DNA from: Candidatus Mcinerneyibacterium aminivorans
GTDB lineage: Bacteria > Macinerneyibacteriota > Macinerneyibacteria > Macinerneyibacteriales > Macinerneyibacteriaceae
DNA length: 40,615 nt
NCBI GenBank assembly: GCA_008086245.1
Contig: VSIX01000040.1
Location: 1 to 40,615, forward strand
Reading direction: 5' to 3'
The notes under the pieces were generated by a model that saw only the letters and a list, made by a program, of their open reading frames with translations, was not told the DNA's origin and did not search any database. A program made the position numbers and the translations under genes. This document shows positions 30,116 through 39,531 of this stretch, in pieces (position 1 is the stretch's first letter; each line of letters opens with the position of its first letter).

Positions 30116-31423
30116 TTATCTCCTTGCACTACCCAATCTACCTTTTTTAGTAAAACCATCATAGTGTCTCATCAGAAGATGGGATTCTATTTTTTTAACC
30201 GTATCAAGTCCTACTCCAACCGAAATTAACACAGATGTTCCACCAAAAGCAAAAGGAATATTCAATTGCTGGGATAATATTATTGGCAATATTGCTATAG
30301 AAGCCAAAAATAGCGCCCCTGGAAGAGCTATTCTATTTAATATATAGTTTATATGTTCTGAAGTAGCTTCTCCCGGTCTAACCCCAGGTATAAACCCTCC
30401 ACTTTTTTTCAAATTGTCTGCCACATCTCTTGGATTCATTGTAATGGCAGTGTAAAAATATGTAAAAAATACAATCAGGGTAATATATACTAAAACATAC
30501 AAAGTTGATCCAGGTGCAAACCATACAGCGAGTTTGGCTAAGAAGCTATTTTGGTTTCCACCGGCAAATTGTGCCAGAGTTCCCGGAAACATCAATATTG
30601 ATGATGCAAATATGATAGGTATTACACCGGCCTGGTTTACCCTTAACGGTAGATATGTTGATTGTCCCATAGTCATTTTTCTTCCAACTACCCTCTTTGG
30701 ATACCTTACAGGTATCTTTCTTTGGCCTTCCTGTATTAAAACAACAAATAATACAACTCCAACCATCATGGCCAGTATAAATATAAGCTGTAAAACATTC
30801 ATTTGATTAAGTACAAATACCTGTCCGTATGTCTGAATTGCAGCATTTGGTAATCTTGCCACGATACCTGCAAAAATAATCATGGACACACCATTACCAA
30901 TTCCATTTTTAGATATTCTTTCTCCAAGCCATAAAAGAAACATTGTTCCGGCGGTCATAGTTAACATTGTCTGTATAATAAATCCCCAGCCGTAATTAGG
31001 TACAAAACCCTGAGAGTTTAACCATTTTGTTAGGGCAAAAGACTGAACCAAGGTAATTACAACTGTTGCATAACGTGTATACTGATTGATTTTCTTTCTG
31101 CCCAGTTCACCTTCTTTACTTAATTTTTCCAGTGCGGGAATAACTGCAGTTAAAAGCTGGAAAATAATGGATGCACTAATATAAGGCATAATTCCTAATG
31201 CCAAAATTGTAGCTCTGCGCAATGCTCCTCCAGCAAAAACATCCAGCAATCCCAAAAAATTGTTTGAAGCCTGTTTTGCAAAATATGAAGCAAGTTTTGC
31301 ACTATCAATTCCAGGTACAGGAACATGAGCCACCAATCTAAAAACAAAGAGTATTGCAAGAGTATAAAAAATCTTTTTTCTTAACTCTTCAATTTTAAAT
31401 ATGTTCCTAATTTTTGAAATCAT
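30116..31423 (-). CDS. secY: preprotein translocase subunit SecY
   Basis: The channel subunit of the Sec translocon in the inner membrane, 435 residues with ten hydrophobic helices. Signatures include FRLVAHVPVPGID near the N-terminus, FAGGALRRATILALGIMPYI, GERISKNGIGNGVSMIIFAG, GIIPIIFASSIL-type segment and MNPRDVADNLKKSGGFIPG. Its ATG overlaps the rplO stop by 4 bases and adk follows after one base. Confidence 0.97.
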   Translation of the reverse strand: MISKIRNIFKIEELRKKIFYTLAILFVFRLVAHVPVPGIDSAKLASYFAKQASNNFLGLLDVFAGGALRRATILALGIMPYISASIIFQLLTAVIPALEKLSKEGELGRKKINQYTRYATVVITLVQSFALTKWLNSQGFVPNYGWGFIIQTMLTMTAGTMFLLWLGERISKNGIGNGVSMIIFAGIVARLPNAAIQTYGQVFVLNQMNVLQLIFILAMMVGVVLFVVLIQEGQRKIPVRYPKRVVGRKMTMGQSTYLPLRVNQAGVIPIIFASSILMFPGTLAQFAGGNQNSFLAKLAVWFAPGSTLYVLVYITLIVFFTYFYTAITMNPRDVADNLKKSGGFIPGVRPGEATSEHINYILNRIALPGALFLASIAILPIILSQQLNIPFAFGGTSVLISVGVGLDTVKKIESHLLMRHYDGFTKKGRLGSARR

Positions 31424-31866
31424 GATACCACCTTTGCACTTCCGCCGGCTTCTTCGATTTTTTCTTTAGCACTTTTTGAAAATTTATGTGCTTCTACTGT
31501 AATAGCTTCTTTTATATCTCCATCTCCAAGAACTTTAATTAATTTAGCATCTTTATCAACGTAGGAGCTTTTTTTAATATCTTCAACTGTAATTTTTTCT
31601 TTTCCCAGTTTAACTAATTGATAAATATTTATGATATCATATTCCTTGCTAAAAGGATTATTAAACCCTCTTTTGGGTATCCTTTTAAATAATGGAGTTT
31701 GACCTCCTTCAAAACCAAACCTTCTAGAATATCCACTTCTTGATTTCTGCCCGTTGTCTCCTCTACCAGCTGTCACTCCTGATCCAGAAGCATTTCCTCT
31801 ACCGATTCTTTTTTTCTTTGATTTTGCCCCTTTAGGAGGGTGTAAATTATTTAATCTTGTTGGCAT
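31420..31866 (-). CDS. rplO: 50S ribosomal protein L15
   Basis: A 148-residue late-assembly protein. The Gly/Lys/Arg-rich N-terminal extension (NLHPPKGAKSKKKRIGRGNA, GSGVTAGRGDNGQKSRSGYS) and the C-terminal globular part ending EEAGGSAKVVS are typical. It lies between rpmD and secY. Confidence 0.97.
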   Translation of the reverse strand: MPTRLNNLHPPKGAKSKKKRIGRGNASGSGVTAGRGDNGQKSRSGYSRRFGFEGGQTPLFKRIPKRGFNNPFSKEYDIINIYQLVKLGKEKITVEDIKKSSYVDKDAKLIKVLGDGDIKEAITVEAHKFSKSAKEKIEEAGGSAKVVS

Positions 31867-31880
31867 AATTCCTCCTTTTC

Positions 31881-32063
31881 TTATTTAACTTCTTCAACTT
31901 CAACCAGATGTTGTACTTTACTTATCATTCCTCTAATTGATTTACTATCCTCTAATACATTGGACTTGTTTACTTTTTTTAAACCCAATGCCCTTACTGT
32001 ATTTTTCTGTCTTTCGGTTTCCCCTATTGTACTTTTTTTAAGAGTAACTTTTAATTTTGCCAT
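31881..32063 (-). CDS. rpmD: 50S ribosomal protein L30
   Basis: A 60-residue protein beginning [20 protein letters not shown] and containing [18 protein letters not shown] and [16 protein letters not shown], the standard short bacterial form. Confidence 0.96.
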   Translation of the reverse strand: MAKLKVTLKKSTIGETERQKNTVRALGLKKVNKSNVLEDSKSIRGMISKVQHLVEVEEVK

Positions 32064-32085
32064 CTCAACTCACCTCTTATCCAAT

Positions 32086-32619
32086 CTATTTTTCTTCTAA
32101 TATTTCCTCTAGTTTTTTACCGCGTTTTTCTGCTACTTCTTCCGGAGTCATAACTTTTAGAAGACCATCAACAGTTGCTTTTAAAATATTATGAGGATTA
32201 TTAGATCTTAAACTTTTTGCATATACATCTTTAAATCCTGCCAATTCTAAAACCGGTCTAGCTGCACCTCCAGCAATTATCCCTGTACCGGGTTTGGCCG
32301 GTTTTAAAAGTATTCTTGCACCGCACTTTTCACCAATAACACTGTGCCACAGGGTTCTATCTTCTTTTAAATATACTCTTATTAAGTTTTTCTTTGCCTT
32401 TTTAATGCCTTTTCTAATAGCAGCAGGAACTTCTTTTGCTTTTCCAAGTCCTATTCCAACAATACCTTTTCTATTTCCCACAGCTACTAAAGCATTAAAA
32501 CCGAAATTTCTACCACCTTTTACAACTTTTACCGTTCTTCCAATATCAACAACGGAATCATCAAGTTCTAATTCTTTAATAGTTCCGGGTTTATAGAGTA
32601 ATCTTTTATTTGTCTTCAA
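32086..32619 (-). CDS. rpsE: 30S ribosomal protein S5
   Basis: A 177-residue accuracy-related small-subunit protein. The double-stranded-RNA-binding part has RTVKVVKGGRNFGFNALVAV and GIGLGKAKEVPAAIRKGI; the C-terminal part has GTGIIAGGAARPVLELAG and RSNNPHNILKAT. All family blocks are intact. Confidence 0.97.
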   Translation of the reverse strand: MKTNKRLLYKPGTIKELELDDSVVDIGRTVKVVKGGRNFGFNALVAVGNRKGIVGIGLGKAKEVPAAIRKGIKKAKKNLIRVYLKEDRTLWHSVIGEKCGARILLKPAKPGTGIIAGGAARPVLELAGFKDVYAKSLRSNNPHNILKATVDGLLKVMTPEEVAEKRGKKLEEILEEK

Positions 32620-32633
32620 TCTAGCCCTCCTTC

Positions 32634-33014
32634 TTAAAATTTCAATCCATTATCTCTTGCAGCATCAGCTAATGAGGCAATTCTGCCGTGAAACTTAAAT
32701 CCACCATTATCAAAAACAACTTCTTTGATATTGTTTTCTTTTGCCAGCTCGGCAATTAATTTCCCTACTTCTTCAGCTGCTTCTTTATTTGATGTATTAT
32801 CAACAGAATCTCTTATTTCAGATTTTAAAGTAGATGCTGCTGCAATAGTTTCTTCATTAATATCATCTATTAACTGTGCATAAATATACTTATTACTTTT
32901 ATACACAGACAATCTCGGTTTGTTTGGAGTACCAATGATATTTTTTCTTACTCTTTTATGTCTTCTTTTTCTATTTTTTACTTTTTTCTTAGTTCTTCTA
33001 CTTATTTTTTTCAT
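32634..33014 (-). CDS. rplR: 50S ribosomal protein L18
   Basis: A 126-residue 5S rRNA binder with a basic N-terminus (RRTKKKVKNRKRRHKRVRKN), PRLSVYKSNKYIYAQLIDD and the C-terminal EVVFDNGGFKFHGRIASLAD signature. Confidence 0.97.
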   Translation of the reverse strand: MKKISRRTKKKVKNRKRRHKRVRKNIIGTPNKPRLSVYKSNKYIYAQLIDDINEETIAAASTLKSEIRDSVDNTSNKEAAEEVGKLIAELAKENNIKEVVFDNGGFKFHGRIASLADAARDNGLKF

Positions 33015-33027
33015 TCTATCACCTCAT

Positions 33028-33582
33028 CTAAACAGTTTTACCAACTTTTGTATGAATAATTTCATCTTCATATTTAATTCCACTTATGTCGTTTGTTTTT
33101 CCTGATTCATACACAGTAGGTTCTCTAAAAGATCTAATTCTTGCAGCTTCCAATCCGACTTTCTCTTTATCTACACCCTTTATGGTAACTTTTGTATCAT
33201 CTTCGATTTCTATATCTATATCTTTTGGGGGGATATATTCAATAGGATGGGAATATCCCAGCTCAAACATAATCTTGTTGCCCTGTTTTTTGGCTTTATA
33301 TCCCACACCTTTTATAATAAGGGTTTTTTTATAACCTTCCACTACACCTTTTATCATATTATATATAATTGAATTCATTGTTCCCTGCAAACTATCAACA
33401 TATTTTTCATTACTTTCAGCTTTTAGTTTTACAGTATCATCTTCCTTAACAATATCAAACACAGGGTCTATTGTTTTTGTAATTTCTCCCTGAGGACCTT
33501 TTACTGTTATTTTATTACTTTTTCCTAATTTAACATCAACTTTTTCCGGTATATCAATTATACGATCTCCAATTCTTGACAT
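33028..33582 (-). CDS. rplF: 50S ribosomal protein L6
   Basis: A 184-residue protein with two homologous folds, starting MSRIGDRIIDIPEKVDVKLG. It contains MIKGVVEGYKKTLIIKGVGY and GVDKEKVGLEAARIRSFREP near the C-terminus. Confidence 0.97.
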   Translation of the reverse strand: MSRIGDRIIDIPEKVDVKLGKSNKITVKGPQGEITKTIDPVFDIVKEDDTVKLKAESNEKYVDSLQGTMNSIIYNMIKGVVEGYKKTLIIKGVGYKAKKQGNKIMFELGYSHPIEYIPPKDIDIEIEDDTKVTIKGVDKEKVGLEAARIRSFREPTVYESGKTNDISGIKYEDEIIHTKVGKTV

Positions 33583-33601
33583 AGCTCTCCTCCTTAAAGT
33601 A

Positions 33602-34015
33602 TTAGTATACGTAGCAGATTATTTCTCCACCAACACCGTATTTTCTGGCCTGCTTTTCAGTCATTATTCCTTTTGATGTAGATACTATTGCTATTCCTAG
33701 ACCGTCTTTTACCCTTGGCATTTCATCTTTTTTTACATATTTTTTCAAACCAGGTTTGCTTACCTTTTCAATACCCTGAATAACACTTTTCTTGTTTCTT
33801 TCATTACCAAAATATTTTAATTTTATATTAAGCAGCTTATAGTTTCCATCTTTGGCATCTATTTCCTGGTATCCATCAATGTAACCTTCCTTTTCCAATA
33901 AATCCAATATAGATTTCTTAAAATTAGATACAGGAACAGTTACAAACTCATGTTTTGCCTTAAATCCGTTTCTAATTCTTGTCAACATATCTGCAATTGT
34001 GTCGGTCATTACCAT
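33602..34015 (-). CDS. rpsH: 30S ribosomal protein S8
   Basis: A 137-residue 16S rRNA binder (MTDTIADMLTRIRNGFKAKH, and GLGIAIVSTSKGIMTEKQAR towards the end). The first ATG at 34015 is kept because AAGGAGG lies 7 bases upstream; the second ATG would be 13 bases away. S8 is the known repressor of spc operons in E. coli; regulation here was not assessed. Confidence 0.96.
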   Translation of the reverse strand: MVMTDTIADMLTRIRNGFKAKHEFVTVPVSNFKKSILDLLEKEGYIDGYQEIDAKDGNYKLLNIKLKYFGNERNKKSVIQGIEKVSKPGLKKYVKKDEMPRVKDGLGIAIVSTSKGIMTEKQARKYGVGGEIICYVY

Positions 34016-34027
34016 AGTAATTCCTCC

Positions 34028-34213
34028 TTACCAGCTTGCTTTTTTTAGTCCGGGTATTTTCCCTTCAAGAGCATATTTTCTTAAGCATACCCTGCAAAGG
34101 CCAAACTTTCTAAAATATCCTCTTGATCTTCCACAAACCTTACATCTATTATATTCTCTTACATCAAACTTCTTATCTTTTTTCTGTTTTTCTATTAAAG
34201 CTTTTCTTGCCAT
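34028..34213 (-). CDS. rpsN: 30S ribosomal protein S14, type Z
   Basis: The short 61-residue zinc form of S14. [20 protein letters not shown] carries the four cysteines (CxxC twice), followed by [18 protein letters not shown]. Confidence 0.97.
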   Translation of the reverse strand: MARKALIEKQKKDKKFDVREYNRCKVCGRSRGYFRKFGLCRVCLRKYALEGKIPGLKKASW

Positions 34214-34231
34214 TATTCCTCCTTTTATTTT

Positions 34232-34777
34232 TTACTTCTTTTCAAATGGCATTCCTAAACTTCTTAGAAGCGCTCTTCCCTCTTCGTCAGTTTCAGCTGT
34301 TGTAACTATTGTCACATTCATACCTCTTATACTATCAACAGCCTCAGCATTTATTTCGGGAAAAACAATTTGATCAGGTAATCCAAATGTGTAATTCCCT
34401 CTGCCATCAAATGCATTCTTGGGTACACCTTTAAAATCTCTAATTCTGGGTAAAGCTACATCTATCAGCCTCATCAGAAAACTCCACATCTTTTCCTGTC
34501 TTAATGTTACTGATACCCCAACAGGCATACCTTTTCTTATATTAAAATTAGAAATACTTTTTTTAGCATTTCTTATTACCGGTTCCTGCCCGGTAATAGT
34601 TCTTATTTCATCTATAGCTCTTTCGAGTACTTTTTTGTTTCTTGAAGCTTCTCCAACTCCCATGTTTACAGAAATTTTCTTAACTTTAGGAACTTCCATT
34701 ACATTGTCATATCCATATTCTTCCATCATATATTCTCTTACTTTATCTTTATAAAACTTTTTCAATTCTAATTCCAT
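34232..34777 (-). CDS. rplE: 50S ribosomal protein L5
   Basis: A 181-residue 5S rRNA/P-tRNA contact protein. Blocks [53 protein letters not shown] and [20 protein letters not shown] are typical. Confidence 0.97.
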   Translation of the reverse strand: MELELKKFYKDKVREYMMEEYGYDNVMEVPKVKKISVNMGVGEASRNKKVLERAIDEIRTITGQEPVIRNAKKSISNFNIRKGMPVGVSVTLRQEKMWSFLMRLIDVALPRIRDFKGVPKNAFDGRGNYTFGLPDQIVFPEINAEAVDSIRGMNVTIVTTAETDEEGRALLRSLGMPFEKK

Positions 34778-34791
34778 TTATCTCACCAACC

Positions 34792-35103
34792 TTAAAGAGT
34801 TTCTCCGCAATGTACACATACTCGTTTCTTATCATCTTTTTCCACAACAGTTTTAAACCTTACGCCTTTATCACAATTAGAACAATAAAGGGCAAGATTT
34901 GACATGTGTATAGTACCTTCTCTTTTAACTATACCGCCTTCTCTATTTCTTGGGTTTGGAGGAGTATGTCTTTGAATATAATTAACTCCTTCTACAATTG
35001 CTCTTTGTCGATCGGGGAAAACCCTAAGCACTTTTCCCTTCATTCCTTTATAATTACCTGCTAAAACAATAACCTCATCATCTTTTCTTATTCTTAAGGA
35101 CAT
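34792..35103 (-). CDS. rplX: 50S ribosomal protein L24 with zinc-ribbon-like C-terminus
   Basis: A 103-residue early-assembly protein with the KOW segment DEVIVLAGNYKGMKGKVLRV and NYIQRHTPPNPRNREGGIVK. The C-terminus carries CSNC and CVHC separated by a basic stretch, a probable zinc ribbon that many L24 proteins lack. The ATG at 35103 is chosen; a longer reading would translate the GAGGAGG RBS itself. It overlaps no neighbour, with rplN ending 17 bases upstream. Confidence 0.95.
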   Translation of the reverse strand: MSLRIRKDDEVIVLAGNYKGMKGKVLRVFPDRQRAIVEGVNYIQRHTPPNPRNREGGIVKREGTIHMSNLALYCSNCDKGVRFKTVVEKDDKKRVCVHCGETL

Positions 35104-35120
35104 TTCGTGCTCCTCCTCTC

Positions 35121-35489
35121 TTACCAAACTTCTGGCGCAAGAGAAACAATTTTAATAAAATTTTTCTGTCTTAACTCTCTTGCAACTGGACCAAAAATTC
35201 TTGTACCTACTGATTCTTCATTGTTATCTAATACCACACAAGCATTATCATCAAATGATATATATGATCCATCATCTCTTTTAGTTTTATTTTTTGTTCT
35301 AACTATTACAGCTTTAACGACTTTTCCTTTTGGAACTTCGCTATTTGGAATAGCTTCTTTAATGCTTCCAACAACAATATCTCCAACATAAGCATATCTT
35401 CTTCTAGTTCCACCTATGATCTTAATAACGTTTACTTTTCTCGCACCGGAATTATCCGCTACATTTAATTGTGTTTCCTGTTGAATCAT
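35121..35489 (-). CDS. rplN: 50S ribosomal protein L14
   Basis: A 122-residue protein of the subunit interface, starting [20 protein letters not shown] and ending with [20 protein letters not shown]. It follows rpsQ as in nearly all bacteria. Confidence 0.98.
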   Translation of the reverse strand: MIQQETQLNVADNSGARKVNVIKIIGGTRRRYAYVGDIVVGSIKEAIPNSEVPKGKVVKAVIVRTKNKTKRDDGSYISFDDNACVVLDNNEESVGTRIFGPVARELRQKNFIKIVSLAPEVW

Positions 35490-35499
35490 AAATTACCTC

Positions 35500-35751
35500 C
35501 TACTTATGTCTTTCTACAATCTCAGCAACTCTCCATCTTTTTCTTCTAGAAAGCGGCCTTGTTTCTTCAATTATTACTTTATCGCCAATTTCACATTCAT
35601 TTTTCTCATCGTGTGCCATATATTTTTTATGCTTTTTTAATATTTTTCCGGTTAAACTGTCTTTCATTTTTCTCTCAATCTCTACTGTTATACTTTTATC
35701 CATCTTATCGCTTACAACTATACCTTCTCTTCTTTTTTTATTCTTTTTCAC
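35500..35751 (-). CDS. rpsQ: 30S ribosomal protein S17
   Basis: An 83-residue OB-fold protein ([38 protein letters not shown]). The start is GTG at 35751, with AGGAGG 6 bases upstream inside the coding region of rpmC; the genes overlap by 14 bases. Confidence 0.96.
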   Translation of the reverse strand: MKKNKKRREGIVVSDKMDKSITVEIERKMKDSLTGKILKKHKKYMAHDEKNECEIGDKVIIEETRPLSRRKRWRVAEIVERHK

Positions 35752-35956
35752 TGTTTACCTCCTCAAGCTCTCTTTCTCTCATAACTGTCAGTACTCTGGC
35801 AATATTCTTTTTTGTTTTTTTAATAACAGATGTGTCTTCAAGATGGCTGGTAACTTTTCTAAAATTTAAATTAAACAATTCTTCTTTAAGTTCATATAAT
35901 TTTTGTTCTAATTCTTTATCAGTAAACTCTCTTAATTCTTTTGCTGTTAATTTCAT
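35738..35956 (-). CDS. rpmC: 50S ribosomal protein L29
   Basis: A 72-residue helical-hairpin protein at the tunnel exit. [30 protein letters not shown] and [15 protein letters not shown] are typical. Its final codons contain the RBS of rpsQ. Confidence 0.95.
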   Translation of the reverse strand: MKLTAKELREFTDKELEQKLYELKEELFNLNFRKVTSHLEDTSVIKKTKKNIARVLTVMRERELEEVNSEKE

Positions 35957-35966
35957 TTATATCACC

Positions 35967-36380
35967 TTAGCCTTTAAGTCTTTCAACGAATCTTGTTTTT
36001 ATAGGTAGTTTATAAGCTGCTAAATCAAATGCTTCTTTTGCTGTTTTCTTATCCACTCCTTTTATCTCAAATAACACTCTTCCAGGTTTAATAACTGCAA
36101 CATAATATTCCGGCTCTCCTTTACCTTTACCCATACGGGTTTCAGCAGGTTTTTGAGTTATTGGTTTGTCAGGAAATATTCTAATCCAAATCTTTCCATT
36201 TCCTTTTAACTTTCTGTTGATAGCAACTCTTGCTGCTTCCATCTGACTACCATTGATCCAGCCGCGTCCTACAGCTTTTAAACCGTATTCACCAAAAGAT
36301 ACAGAGGAACCCCTGTATGCTTTTCCTTTCATTCTTCCTTTTTGTTTTTTTCTATATTTTGTTCTTTCAGGCATTAACAT
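35967..36380 (-). CDS. rplP: 50S ribosomal protein L16
   Basis: A 137-residue A-site protein starting [20 protein letters not shown] and containing [20 protein letters not shown] and [20 protein letters not shown]. The first ATG fits an AAGGAGG RBS and the MLMP start common in the family. Confidence 0.97.
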   Translation of the reverse strand: MLMPERTKYRKKQKGRMKGKAYRGSSVSFGEYGLKAVGRGWINGSQMEAARVAINRKLKGNGKIWIRIFPDKPITQKPAETRMGKGKGEPEYYVAVIKPGRVLFEIKGVDKKTAKEAFDLAAYKLPIKTRFVERLKG

Positions 36381-36400
36381 ATCGATCTTGCCTCCTTATT

Positions 36401-37060
36401 TTATTGTTCAATTGGGTCTGCTTCTCCGTGACAGATCCATACCTTTACTCCGATTATCCCATAAACAGTTTCAGCCTGTGAAAATGCATAATCGATATCG
36501 GATTTTAAGGTATGTAGAGGAACCTTACCCTGAGAATACCATTCTGTTCTTGACATCTCAGCTCCTCCAAGTCTTCCTGCAACCATAATCTTCATTCCAT
36601 CTGCTCCGTAACGCATAGTATTTCTCAATGCTCTTTTCATAACTCTTCTAAAATAAACTCTGTTTTCTATTGATCCCGCTATATAATCAGCTACCAGTCT
36701 TGCATCCAGCTCAGGAATTTGAACTTCTTTAACATCAATATATACTTTTTTATCCAGTTTGTTGTATAAATATTCCCTTAATTCTTTAATGTGAGCACCT
36801 TTTTTTCCAATTGCCACACCTGGTCTTGCTACATATATTGTAAAATGTACTTTTTCTTTACTAGGTCTTGTAATAACTATTTTAGAAACTCTTGCGTCCT
36901 GGTCGTTGTCTCCTACATGGCTGAGCTTTTCTCTAATATCTTCCCTAATATTAAGATCCTCAATTAAATATTCGGAATATTTATCGTCAGCATACCACTT
37001 TGATTTCCAATCTTTTGTATATCCTAATCTAAACCCGTTTGGATGTACTTTTTGACCCAT
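36401..37060 (-). CDS. rpsC: 30S ribosomal protein S3
   Basis: A 219-residue mRNA-entry protein. It starts MGQKVHPNGFRLGYTKDWKS; the KH domain carries RPGVAIGKKGAHIKELREYL and the C-terminal domain GADGMKIMVAGRLGGAEMSR and GIIGVKVWICHGE. Confidence 0.98.
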   Translation of the reverse strand: MGQKVHPNGFRLGYTKDWKSKWYADDKYSEYLIEDLNIREDIREKLSHVGDNDQDARVSKIVITRPSKEKVHFTIYVARPGVAIGKKGAHIKELREYLYNKLDKKVYIDVKEVQIPELDARLVADYIAGSIENRVYFRRVMKRALRNTMRYGADGMKIMVAGRLGGAEMSRTEWYSQGKVPLHTLKSDIDYAFSQAETVYGIIGVKVWICHGEADPIEQ

Positions 37061-37068
37061 AATCCCTC

Positions 37069-37431
37069 CTACTCCTTAACTTTCTCTTCTTTTTTTTCTG
37101 CAACAGTTACATTAATATGACTTGTTCTCTTGTTTATAACATCAGCTCTTCCCCGTGCTCTTGGTTTCATTCTCTTCATAGTAGGTCCCTGATTAACGCT
37201 TACATGATCAACATATAAATCCATAGCATCAAGCGCACCATCTGACCTGTCAATAGCATTTGCTATTGCCGAATTTAATGTTTTCAAAATATGCCTAGCT
37301 GGTTTTTTAGGAGTAAACTTCAATATTGCTCTTGCTTCATCACAGGATTTACCTCTGATAAGATCGGCAACCAATCCACCTTTTCGAGGAGAAATCCTTA
37401 TATATTTACTTACTGCTTTAAATTTTTCCAT
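37069..37431 (-). CDS. rplV: 50S ribosomal protein L22
   Basis: A 120-residue tunnel protein: YIRISPRKGGLVADLIRGKS, LNSAIANAIDRSDGALDAMD and MKRMKPRARGRADVINKRTS, the last being the extended tunnel loop. Confidence 0.97.
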   Translation of the reverse strand: MEKFKAVSKYIRISPRKGGLVADLIRGKSCDEARAILKFTPKKPARHILKTLNSAIANAIDRSDGALDAMDLYVDHVSVNQGPTMKRMKPRARGRADVINKRTSHINVTVAEKKEEKVKE

Positions 37432-37440
37432 AATTTCCTC

Positions 37441-37734
37441 CTACTTAGCTAGTTTTGCTTCTTTGACGCTTGTACCAACGCCAGAGTGCTGTCTAAATAT
37501 TCTTGTTGGTGCAAATTCACCTAATTTATGTCCTACCATATTTTCTGTTATATAAACGGGAATAAACTTCCTGCCATTATAAACATTTATAGTAAGTCCG
37601 ACAAATTCAGGTGTAATCATAGACCTTCTAGACCAAGTTTTAATAAACTGTTCTTCATCGTTTTCTTTAGCTTTTTTAATTTTTTTCAAAAGATGATCAT
37701 CTACAAATGGACCTTTTTTTATTGATCTTGGCAT
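37441..37734 (-). CDS. rpsS: 30S ribosomal protein S19
   Basis: A 97-residue head protein starting [20 protein letters not shown] with [20 protein letters not shown] and [20 protein letters not shown]. Confidence 0.98.
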   Translation of the reverse strand: MPRSIKKGPFVDDHLLKKIKKAKENDEEQFIKTWSRRSMITPEFVGLTINVYNGRKFIPVYITENMVGHKLGEFAPTRIFRQHSGVGTSVKEAKLAK

Positions 37735-37745
37735 ATACTAACCTC

Positions 37746-38579
37746 CTACTTCTTTTTTCTTCTGCTTACAATAAATCTATCTGAATATTTATTTTTCTTT
37801 CTTTTTTTCTGTCCTTTTGCAAGCTTACCCCATGGACTAACTGGATGTGGATTTCCCTGTCCGGTTCTTCCCTCTCCACCACCATGTGGGTGATCAACAG
37901 GATTCATCGCAACTCCTCTAACCTTAGGTCTTTTCCCTCTCCATCTATTTCTACCTGCTTTTCCTATTAACACATTTTCATGCTCTTCATTACTTAACTG
38001 TCCTATTGTTGCCTTACAATCTTTATGAACCAGACGTACTTCAGTCGATGGTAATTGAATATGAACATACTTATCTTCTCTTGCAACAATTTGAGCCATG
38101 GTACCTGCACTTTTAACAAGCTTCCCGCCTTTTCCGGGTCTTAACTCAATATTATGAATATGGGTTCCTATAGGAATATCTTTCAATTTTAAAGCATGCC
38201 CAATTTTAATTTCAGCATCTTCTCCGCTTTTTACAATATCTTCAACTTTAAGTCCTTTTGGAGCAAGAATGTATCTTTTTTCTCCATCTTTATACTGTAT
38301 TAGTGCTATCCTGGCTGATCTATTGGGATCATATTCTATAGCTTTTACCTCTCCAGGAACTCCGTCTTTATTTCTAGCAAAATCAATTATTCTATATTTT
38401 CTTCTATGGCCTCCACCTTTTCTTCTCACCGATATATGTCCGTAATTATCCCTACCCGATTTCTTCTTAAGTATTTTTGTTAAAGATTTCTCGGGTTTTG
38501 TTTTTGTTATTGTAGAAAAATCTCTTCTGCTCATTCTTCTTCTACCGGGTGTGGTAGGCTTATATCTTTTTTCACCCAT
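37746..38579 (-). CDS. rplB: 50S ribosomal protein L2
   Basis: A 277-residue core protein near the peptidyl transferase centre. [20 protein letters not shown] and [20 protein letters not shown], including the conserved His-rich loop, are intact. Confidence 0.98.
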   Translation of the reverse strand: MGEKRYKPTTPGRRRMSRRDFSTITKTKPEKSLTKILKKKSGRDNYGHISVRRKGGGHRRKYRIIDFARNKDGVPGEVKAIEYDPNRSARIALIQYKDGEKRYILAPKGLKVEDIVKSGEDAEIKIGHALKLKDIPIGTHIHNIELRPGKGGKLVKSAGTMAQIVAREDKYVHIQLPSTEVRLVHKDCKATIGQLSNEEHENVLIGKAGRNRWRGKRPKVRGVAMNPVDHPHGGGEGRTGQGNPHPVSPWGKLAKGQKKRKKNKYSDRFIVSRRKKK

Positions 38580-38602
38580 AATCTATCTACTCCTTTCTAC
38601 TC

Positions 38603-38887
38603 TTATTCAAAAAAGTCAATGTAATCGCCTTCAGCCAAAGTTACTATAGCTTTTTTCCAATCAGGAGTATATCCTTCAACATATCTTTCTCTTTTTTTCT
38701 TGCCCCTGATATTCATTGTAGCAACTTTGGTAACGGTTACATCAAAAATCTCTTCCACTGCTTTTTTTATTTGAATTTTATTAGAATTTTTTGCAACTCT
38801 AAAATGATATTTATTCAATTCTTCCTGCTGCATCATCCCTTTTTCCGTTAAAATTGGTTCATATATAACATCATAAGGTGTTTTCAT
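38603..38887 (-). CDS. rplW: 50S ribosomal protein L23
   Basis: A 94-residue tunnel-exit protein that docks trigger factor and SRP: YDVIYEPILTEKGMMQQEEL, QIKKAVEEIFDVTVTKVATM. Its ATG overlaps the rplD stop by one base. Confidence 0.96.
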   Translation of the reverse strand: MKTPYDVIYEPILTEKGMMQQEELNKYHFRVAKNSNKIQIKKAVEEIFDVTVTKVATMNIRGKKKRERYVEGYTPDWKKAIVTLAEGDYIDFFE

Positions 38888-39516
38888 TATGCAAGCACCT
38901 CCTCTAGGATATCGACAGCATCTTTCATTATTACAACTTTATGTGCCCATAATAAATCATAAACACTCACCTGATCAGCTGCCAGATATTTAACATTATG
39001 TATGTTTCTTGTTATTCTATATAAGTTTTTATCAAATTCTTTAGGAACAAAAATCATTTTTTCACTTTTTCCAGCTCTAAACTTATTTAAAAATTCAGCC
39101 ATATGTTTTGTTTTGTATTCATCAAATTTTATATCATTAACAATAAACAATTCTTCTTCCCGGTTTTTTAAACTCCAGGCACTTTTTAATGCCAGCTTTC
39201 TCATTTTTTGAGGCATTTTTTGTGAATAATCTCTGGGTTTTGGACCAAATACTACTCCTCCTCCAACCCATTGAGGCGAACGAATACTTCCCTGACGGGC
39301 TCTTCCAGTGCCTTTTTGTCTCCATGGTTTTCTTCCTCCACCGGAAACTTCTGATCTTGTTTTGGTAGAATGCGTTCCAGCTCTTTTATTAGCACGCTGC
39401 TTTACAACGGCCTGATGGAGTACTCCCATATTTGGTTCTATATCAAATATATTTTTTTCTAATTTAATGTTTTCAACTTCATTTGCTTTCATATCATATA
39501 CTTTTGTTTTAGCCAT
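38887..39516 (-). CDS. rplD: 50S ribosomal protein L4
   Basis: A 209-residue tunnel protein. The extended loop GGGRKPWRQKGTGRARQGSI and VFGPKPRDYSQKMPQKMRKL are typical. The ATG at 39516 is chosen because AAAGGA lies 8 bases before it; an ATG three codons earlier touches that RBS. In some bacteria L4 represses the S10 operon; no leader can be assessed here. Confidence 0.96.
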   Translation of the reverse strand: MAKTKVYDMKANEVENIKLEKNIFDIEPNMGVLHQAVVKQRANKRAGTHSTKTRSEVSGGGRKPWRQKGTGRARQGSIRSPQWVGGGVVFGPKPRDYSQKMPQKMRKLALKSAWSLKNREEELFIVNDIKFDEYKTKHMAEFLNKFRAGKSEKMIFVPKEFDKNLYRITRNIHNVKYLAADQVSVYDLLWAHKVVIMKDAVDILEEVLA

Positions 39517-39531
39517 ACCTATCATCCTTTC

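Noticed and set aside
35559-36008. 149-codon plus-strand open frame across rpsQ, rpmC and rplP
   Set aside because: Antisense shadow of three conserved ribosomal genes, with low-complexity Leu/Phe/Ser composition.
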